Assembly: GCF_000156355.1 (NCBI RefSeq)
Contig: NZ_GG657897.1
Coordinates: 1 to 40,154, forward strand
Direction of reading: 5' to 3'
Source: Methylophaga thiooxydans DMS010
Lineage (GTDB): Bacteria > Pseudomonadota > Gammaproteobacteria > Nitrosococcales > Methylophagaceae
Length of the DNA stretch: 40,154 nt
Within the stretch, counting starts at the first letter, position 1. Every line of letters starts with the position of its first letter. The translations under genes were made by a program, and so were the position numbers. The notes under the pieces were generated by a model. It was not told the DNA's origin. It saw only the letters and a program-made list of their open reading frames with translations, and ran no database searches. Positions 34,800 to 40,154 of the stretch are shown in pieces.

Positions 34800-35579
34800 T
34801 TATTCAGGCATGGCATAGTCATAATCGATGGTTAATGGCGCGTGATCAGAGAAGCGTTCGTCACGATAAATATCTGTGGCTTTAACCGTGCCTTTCATTG
34901 AGGGCGATAGAATATGGTAGTCAATCCGCCACCCGACATTATTCGCCCAGGCCTGCCCACGGTTCGACCACCAGGTATATTCATGTTCTTGTTGTGGTAG
35001 CTCACGAAATGCATCGACAAACCCCATTTCATCAAATAGTTTATCCAGCCACGCGCGCTCTTCAGGCAAGAAACCTGAGTTCTTCAAATTGCCTTTCCAG
35101 TTCCGGATATCCTCGTTCTTATGCGCAATATTCCAATCACCGGTGATCACGTAATCACGACCTGATGCTTTCATTTCCTGCATTTTGATTTCAAAAAAGT
35201 CCATACAGCGATATTTAACCTGTTGGCGTTCTTCTTTTGACGAACCAGAAGGCATGTATAAAGAAATAACGCTCAATTTGCCAAAACGCGCTTCGATATA
35301 GCGCCCTTCCACATCAAACTCAGGGTTATCCATACCCACGATGACTTCATCAGGTTCAGAGCGGCAATACAACGCGACGCCGCTGTAGCCTTTTTTCTCA
35401 GCGTCATGATAGAAACAGTGGTATCCTTGCGGCGTGAAAACAGCATCTTCCAGTTGATGGATTTGCGCTTTAGTTTCCTGAATACAGACAACGTCCGCGT
35501 TTTGCTTGAGCAACCAGTCGAAAAAACCCTTACGGGCAGCGGCACGAATGCCATTGACGTTAACCGTTATAATGCGCAT
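34800..35579 (-). CDS. xth: Exodeoxyribonuclease III (AP endonuclease)
   Basis: A 259-residue Mg2+-dependent enzyme of base-excision repair with AP-endonuclease and 3'-5' exonuclease activity. The EEP-fold motifs are in order: MRIITVNVNGIRAA, VVCIQETKAQ (metal-binding Glu), SLYMPSG, VITGDWNIAH (Asp/Asn catalytic pair), WWSNRGQAWANNVGWRIDYHILS and the terminal SDHAPLTIDY. Length is normal. The gene is divergent from rpsT. Paralogues of this family exist, so the exact symbol (xthA or exoA) is not certain. Confidence 0.93.
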   Translation of the reverse strand: MRIITVNVNGIRAAARKGFFDWLLKQNADVVCIQETKAQIHQLEDAVFTPQGYHCFYHDAEKKGYSGVALYCRSEPDEVIVGMDNPEFDVEGRYIEARFGKLSVISLYMPSGSSKEERQQVKYRCMDFFEIKMQEMKASGRDYVITGDWNIAHKNEDIRNWKGNLKNSGFLPEERAWLDKLFDEMGFVDAFRELPQQEHEYTWWSNRGQAWANNVGWRIDYHILSPSMKGTVKATDIYRDERFSDHAPLTIDYDYAMPE

Positions 35580-35615
35580 GTTTTACCCTGTCAGAAAAAA
35601 TTTCACATCATACCA

Positions 35616-35644
35616 TTTACAAAGCAGATGAAAATCAGGATAAT
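35616..35644 (+). promoter_or_regulatory. Sigma-70 promoter of rpsT
   Basis: TTTACA (35616-35621), a 17-nt spacer, then GATAAT (35639-35644), 46 nt before the rpsT start codon. Good matches at ideal spacing for a strong ribosomal protein promoter. Confidence 0.6.
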
Positions 35645-35690
35645 GTCCGGTTCATCGAATATAGATAGCTGATTTTTTAGGAGAAGCACT

Positions 35691-35951
35691 TTGGCAAACT
35701 CGGCACAAGCAAGAAAACGCGCACGTCAAGCGGAAGTACACCGTCTGCGTAACGCCAGCCAACGTTCAGCGATGCGTACAAGCATCAAAGCACTGAGAAG
35801 AGCAATTGCAGCGGGCGATAAAGAACAAGCCGTTGCTGCTTTCCAAGCTGCAGTGCCTGCTCTGGACCGCATGGCTCGTAAAGGCATTATTCATAAGAAT
35901 ACTGCTGCACGTGGCAAAAGCCGCTTGAACAACGCTGTTCGCGCAATGTAA
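35691..35951 (+). CDS. rpsT: 30S ribosomal protein bS20
   Basis: An 86-residue basic, helical protein that binds the 5' domain of 16S rRNA. The whole sequence (ANSAQARKRARQAEVHRLRNAS ... GIIHKNTAARGKSRLNNAVRAM) matches bS20. It starts with TTG, as E. coli rpsT does, where the weak start takes part in autoregulation. AGGAG lies 7 nt upstream. It has its own promoter and a strong terminator. Confidence 0.97.
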   Translation: MANSAQARKRARQAEVHRLRNASQRSAMRTSIKALRRAIAAGDKEQAVAAFQAAVPALDRMARKGIIHKNTAARGKSRLNNAVRAM

Positions 35952-35974
35952 TTTAAAGCTTAACGGCTTTAAAC

Positions 35975-36003
35975 AAAAAAACCGGCCTAGAGCCGGTTTT
36001 TTT
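35975..36003. terminator. Bidirectional intrinsic terminator
   Basis: AAAAAAACCGGC - CTAGA - GCCGGTTTTTTT between convergent rpsT and proB. A smaller AAAGC/GCTTT hairpin lies just before it at about 35955-35970. Confidence 0.9.
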
Positions 36004-36020
36004 ATGTCTGAATTAGTTGA

Positions 36021-37151
36021 TTAAGCAGTAATCACTAAATTATCACGATGGATTAATTCTGGTTCATCGACATAACCCAGCAAACTTTCAATTTCTGAGC
36101 TGGCATGGCCTTTTATCCGGTGTGCTTCATCGGCATTATAGTTAGCTAAACCGCGCGCAATTTCTTTACCTTGCATATCACGGCAAATCACTAATTCACC
36201 GCGGGTGAACTGACCTTCAACATGCTTTACCCCAACGGGTAATATACTGCGGCCTTTTTCTTTTATTACCGTAACAGCGCCATCGTCCAAGACTATTTGA
36301 CCTTTGGCAATGAGATGGCCAACCAGCCATTGCTGACGTGCAGTAATCGGTTTGTTATCAGGCCACAATAAGGTGCCGACACCATGACCTGCTGCTAAGT
36401 GACGTAAATTATCCGGATGTTTGCCAGACAAAATCACCGTATAAGCACCAGAACGCGCAGCGCGACGCGCCGCCAATAGTTTTGTCGTCATACCGCCACG
36501 ACCTAAATCGCCTTTACTATCACCGGCCATTTGATCCAGAGCAGCATTACTGGCTGCCGAGGCTGCAATCATACGAGCATTAGGGTTTTGTCGCGGATCT
36601 GAATCAAACAAGCCATCTTGGTCAGTAAGAATGACAAGGACATCCGCTTCCACTAGGTTGGCTGTCATTGCCGCCAAAGTGTCGTTATCACCAAAGCGGA
36701 TTTCTTCCGTCGCAATGGCATCGTTTTCATTAACAACAGGGAGAATATCGAGGTCCAACAGGGTATGTAGTGCGCTACGCGCATTAAGATGTCGCCCACG
36801 ATCTGATAGATCAGAATGCGTCAGCAGAATTTGTGCGGTATGAATACCGTGTTTAGCACATTCGGTGGCATACGCATTCACCAACCCCATCTGGCCAACA
36901 CTCGCGGCGGCTTGCAGTTGGTGAATTTCATGGGGGCGACGCTTCCAGCTCAGTTGCTGCATACCAGCAGCAACCGAACCTGAGGTGACTAAAACAACTT
37001 CTTTACCCTGGCGGCGTAGCTCAGCAATTTCACCACTGAGCCAGCGGATACGTTCTATATCGAGTCCCTCACCAACACGCGTCAGCAAAGCACTGCCGAT
37101 CTTAATAACCCAACGTTTGGTATTAAGAAGTTGCTGATGAGGTTCAGTCAC
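36021..37151 (-). CDS. proB: Glutamate 5-kinase
   Basis: A 376-residue cytoplasmic enzyme catalysing the first step of proline synthesis, phosphorylation of glutamate. The amino-acid-kinase domain (about 1-260) has WVIKIGSALLT, VLVTSGSVAAG, PVVNENDAIA, FGDNDTLAAMTANLVEAD and the GRGGMTTKLLAA segment. The C-terminal PUA domain (about 285-370) is present, as in E. coli ProB. The start is GTG; its GAGGAA binding site lies inside the end of obgE, whose stop is 6 nt upstream, so the two are cotranscribed. Confidence 0.96.
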   Translation of the reverse strand: MTEPHQQLLNTKRWVIKIGSALLTRVGEGLDIERIRWLSGEIAELRRQGKEVVLVTSGSVAAGMQQLSWKRRPHEIHQLQAAASVGQMGLVNAYATECAKHGIHTAQILLTHSDLSDRGRHLNARSALHTLLDLDILPVVNENDAIATEEIRFGDNDTLAAMTANLVEADVLVILTDQDGLFDSDPRQNPNARMIAASAASNAALDQMAGDSKGDLGRGGMTTKLLAARRAARSGAYTVILSGKHPDNLRHLAAGHGVGTLLWPDNKPITARQQWLVGHLIAKGQIVLDDGAVTVIKEKGRSILPVGVKHVEGQFTRGELVICRDMQGKEIARGLANYNADEAHRIKGHASSEIESLLGYVDEPELIHRDNLVITA

Positions 37152-37157
37152 GTTGTT

Positions 37158-38231
<1,074 letters not shown>

Positions 38232-38265
38232 TTAATCTCTTTTCTTCTCTGCGCATACGCCAGAA

Positions 38266-38290
38266 ACAAAAAACCCCGCATCAGCGGGGC
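38266..38290 (-). terminator. Intrinsic terminator after rpmA
   Basis: On the minus strand GCCCCGC - TGAT - GCGGGGTTTTTT, 37 nt after the rpmA stop and before obgE. It would separate rplU-rpmA mRNA from obgE-proB, apart from read-through. Confidence 0.85.
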
Positions 38291-38326
38291 TTTCGGCTGT
38301 TTGCCCCAACGGGCTAACACTATTTT

Positions 38327-38584
38327 TTAGTCAGCAACAACACTTACGAAAGTGCGGTTTTGAGGACCTTTAGTCTCAAACAAAACTTTACCTTCAGCCG
38401 TTGCAAACAATGTGTGGTCTTTACCAATACCTACGTTACGACCTGCATGGTAACGTGTACCACGTTGACGAACTAGGATGTTACCACCTGTTACCGCTTC
38501 ACCACCGTAACGTTTAACGCCTAAGCGTTTAGACTCTGAATCGCGTCCGTTACGCGTACTACCACCAGCTTTCTTATGAGCCAT
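38327..38584 (-). CDS. rpmA: 50S ribosomal protein bL27
   Basis: An 85-residue protein near the peptidyl-transferase centre of the 50S subunit. The start [23 protein letters not shown] and [16 protein letters not shown] are diagnostic. It has no N-terminal leader of the Firmicute type, so no processing by a Prp protease is expected. 22 nt downstream of rplU. Confidence 0.98.
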   Translation of the reverse strand: MAHKKAGGSTRNGRDSESKRLGVKRYGGEAVTGGNILVRQRGTRYHAGRNVGIGKDHTLFATAEGKVLFETKGPQNRTFVSVVAD

Positions 38585-38606
38585 TTTAAACCTCTTCTAA
38601 ACGATT

Positions 38607-38918
38607 TTAGGCTGAGATGCCTGTAATTTCGATTTCAGTATAAGCTTGACGATGCCCCATTTGCTTGCGGCTGTGCTTACGACGACGGAACTTGACGATT
38701 TTAACTTTATCGCCACGACCGTTTGCTGCAACTTTAGCAGTTACTTTAGCGCCATCCAGGTATGGTGCGCCAACTTTTACGTCTTCGCCTTCACCAACTA
38801 ACAGCACTTTATCAAGCTCAACCGTATCACCGGCTTCTGCAGTCAGTTTTTCAATGCGGAGCTTTTCGCCCTCTTTAACTCGGTATTGTTTACCGCCAGT
38901 CGCGACAATAGCGTACAT
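38607..38918 (-). CDS. rplU: 50S ribosomal protein bL21
   Basis: A 103-residue 23S rRNA-binding protein: [25 protein letters not shown] at the start and [21 protein letters not shown] near the end. GGAG lies 8 nt before the ATG at 38918, which is the family start; a four-codon longer reading has no binding site. First gene of rplU-rpmA. Confidence 0.98.
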   Translation of the reverse strand: MYAIVATGGKQYRVKEGEKLRIEKLTAEAGDTVELDKVLLVGEGEDVKVGAPYLDGAKVTAKVAANGRGDKVKIVKFRRRKHSRKQMGHRQAYTEIEITGISA

Positions 38919-38972
38919 CGCTGTCTCCAAATATAATATGTTAATTGCAGGTTACCCAACAAAAGACCGGCA

Positions 38973-39001
38973 ATTGTAGCGCCTTTCTTAGGTGAGATCA
39001 A
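38973..39001 (-). promoter_or_regulatory. Sigma-70 promoter of rplU
   Basis: On the minus strand TTGATC (39001-38996), exactly 17 nt, then TACAAT (38978-38973), 55 nt before the rplU start. The -35 box lies within one half of an inverted repeat, GATCAAAT/ATTTGATC (38996-39003 with 39019-39026). Confidence 0.65.
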
Positions 39002-39133
39002 ATCAGAATTTCAGTCTTATTTGATCATGGCGTTTGGCAGAGGGGCAAGCCCTCCGTTAAATATTTGCGCCCATTCTCCGTGCATGAGAAAGTACGCGTT
39101 TCACACGACATATTATAGGCAGATTTAGACGCC

Positions 39134-40102
39134 GTGGATATCCAATCCATTTATTCTTTGATTGAAGATGATATGACTGCTGTTGATAACTTAATTCAAC
39201 AACGATTGCAGTCAGATGTTGCCCTGATTAATCAGTTAGGGTTCTACATTATCAATAGTGGCGGTAAACGTTTGCGCCCGGCCATTGCGATTCTCAGTGC
39301 GAAAGCGTGTGGCTATGAGGGTGACAAACATATCAACCTCGCCACGATTATCGAATTTATCCATACCGCAACCCTGCTGCATGATGATGTGGTCGATAAT
39401 TCCGCGATGCGCCGAGGTAAAGAAACAGCGAATAATCTCTGGGGAAATGAAGCCAGTGTTTTAGTCGGTGACTTCCTCTACACCCGCTCATTTGAAATGA
39501 TGGTGGAAATGGACTCCATGCGGTTGATGAGGATTCTGTCCAGTACGACAAACATCATTGCTGAAGGTGAAGTGCTGCAGCTATTAAACTGCCACGACGC
39601 CGACACCACGGAAGCACGATATCTAGAAGTCATTCATCACAAAACAGCCAAGTTGTTTGAGGCTGCGGGTCAACTCGGTGCGGTCATCAGTCGTTCTGCT
39701 GATGATATTGAACAGGCGATGGCACGCTACGCCATGCATTTAGGCAGCGCTTTCCAGTTAGTCGATGATTTGCTTGATTACAGCCAATCCAGTGAAACCA
39801 TTGGTAAAAATATTGGTGATGACTTAGCAGAAGGTAAACCCACCTTGCCGCTTATTCATGCAATGCGGCAGGGAACAGATCAACAGGCCGCTATCATTCG
39901 CGAAGCGATTGAACAGGGGCAGCGTGACCGCATTGATGAAATTATTACTATCATTAATGAAACGGGTGCCATCGATTACACAGCACATGCCGCCGCACAG
40001 GAAGTGGCGCATGCCAAGCAGGCTCTGGCTACACTGCCTGAAACGGACTACAAGCAAGCGTTGTTATCCCTAGCTGACTTTTCGATTAGTCGTGATTATT
40101 AA
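39134..40102 (+). CDS. ispB: Octaprenyl/polyprenyl diphosphate synthase
   Basis: A 322-residue trans-prenyl transferase that extends farnesyl diphosphate with isopentenyl units to form the ubiquinone side chain (C40 in E. coli; the length here is not readable). It has GGKRLRPAIA, the first aspartate-rich motif LLHDDVVDNSAMRRG, GDFLYTRSFEMM, and the second aspartate-rich motif FQLVDDLLDY followed by GKNIGDDLAEGKPTLPLIHAM. It aligns end to end with E. coli IspB. The GTG at 39134 is the only start that fits, and its ribosome-binding site is weak. It is divergent from rplU, the usual arrangement. The remaining 52 bases of the window show no gene. Confidence 0.96.
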   Translation: MDIQSIYSLIEDDMTAVDNLIQQRLQSDVALINQLGFYIINSGGKRLRPAIAILSAKACGYEGDKHINLATIIEFIHTATLLHDDVVDNSAMRRGKETANNLWGNEASVLVGDFLYTRSFEMMVEMDSMRLMRILSSTTNIIAEGEVLQLLNCHDADTTEARYLEVIHHKTAKLFEAAGQLGAVISRSADDIEQAMARYAMHLGSAFQLVDDLLDYSQSSETIGKNIGDDLAEGKPTLPLIHAMRQGTDQQAAIIREAIEQGQRDRIDEIITIINETGAIDYTAHAAAQEVAHAKQALATLPETDYKQALLSLADFSISRDY

Positions 40103-40154
40103 ACCTAATCACTTTGTAGATAGTCCACGATTCGCTATTCTTAACACCTATGGC

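Overview
The window looks like chromosomal DNA of a gammaproteobacterial methylotroph, most likely Methylophaga or a close relative. The housekeeping genes and their order are gammaproteobacterial (uvrA next to a YajR-type transporter and ssb; glyQ-glyS-gmhB-plsC; rplU-rpmA-obgE-proB divergent from ispB; rpsT). The 4.9-8.9 kb segment carries tetrahydromethanopterin (H4MPT)-linked one-carbon genes, which among gammaproteobacteria mark methylotrophs. The genus is an inference; no rRNA gene is present to settle it.

Layout. 0-1.5 kb: gltX with its own terminator. 1.6-4.7 kb: an exported metallo-beta-lactamase-fold protein followed by two tandem SoxYZ-like carrier fusions (parts of a 'quinoprotein relay'), convergent with a small cysteine-containing secreted protein. 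4.9-8.9 kb: an MtdA-like dehydrogenase, beta-RFAP synthase, MtdB and an ATP-grasp ligase, together a cofactor-synthesis and formaldehyde-oxidation operon, then htpX. 9.8-16.3 kb (minus strand): glyQ, glyS, gmhB, plsC and a FimX-like degenerate GGDEF/EAL protein in one tight operon. 16.4-19.5 kb: gshB, apbE and a TonB-like protein. 19.5-23.5 kb (minus): a host-attachment-family protein, a CYTH protein and uvrA. 23.6-27.0 kb: YajR-like transporter, ssb, ppnN. 27.0-29.2 kb (minus): a conserved exported protein coupled to an AmpG-type permease. 29.3-31.2 kb: dinB and an unrecognised membrane protein. 31.2-31.9 kb: a non-coding, intensely structured element. 31.9-35.6 kb: cupin, recQ, a 58-residue small protein that simple ORF length cut-offs miss, and an exonuclease III. 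35.7-40.1 kb: rpsT, proB, obgE, rpmA, rplU and ispB.

How the genes work together. The one-carbon block pairs two methylene-H4MPT dehydrogenase paralogues with the committed enzyme of methanopterin synthesis. The upstream MBL/SoxYZ block probably serves periplasmic quinoprotein (alcohol dehydrogenase) electron transfer. FimX-like and TonB-like proteins encoded on either side of the glyQ/gshB divergent promoter both point to type IV pilus function.

The best candidate for something undescribed is the gene-free stretch at 31,385-31,880. It folds into two long arms inside a closing inverted repeat. The two arms end in 21-nt loops that are complementary to each other at 20 of 21 positions, with further hairpins on both sides. 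It encodes no convincing protein. The neighbouring cupin gene has an unusual C-terminal extension that itself contains a hairpin.

No tRNA, rRNA, CRISPR array, insertion sequence or prophage was seen.
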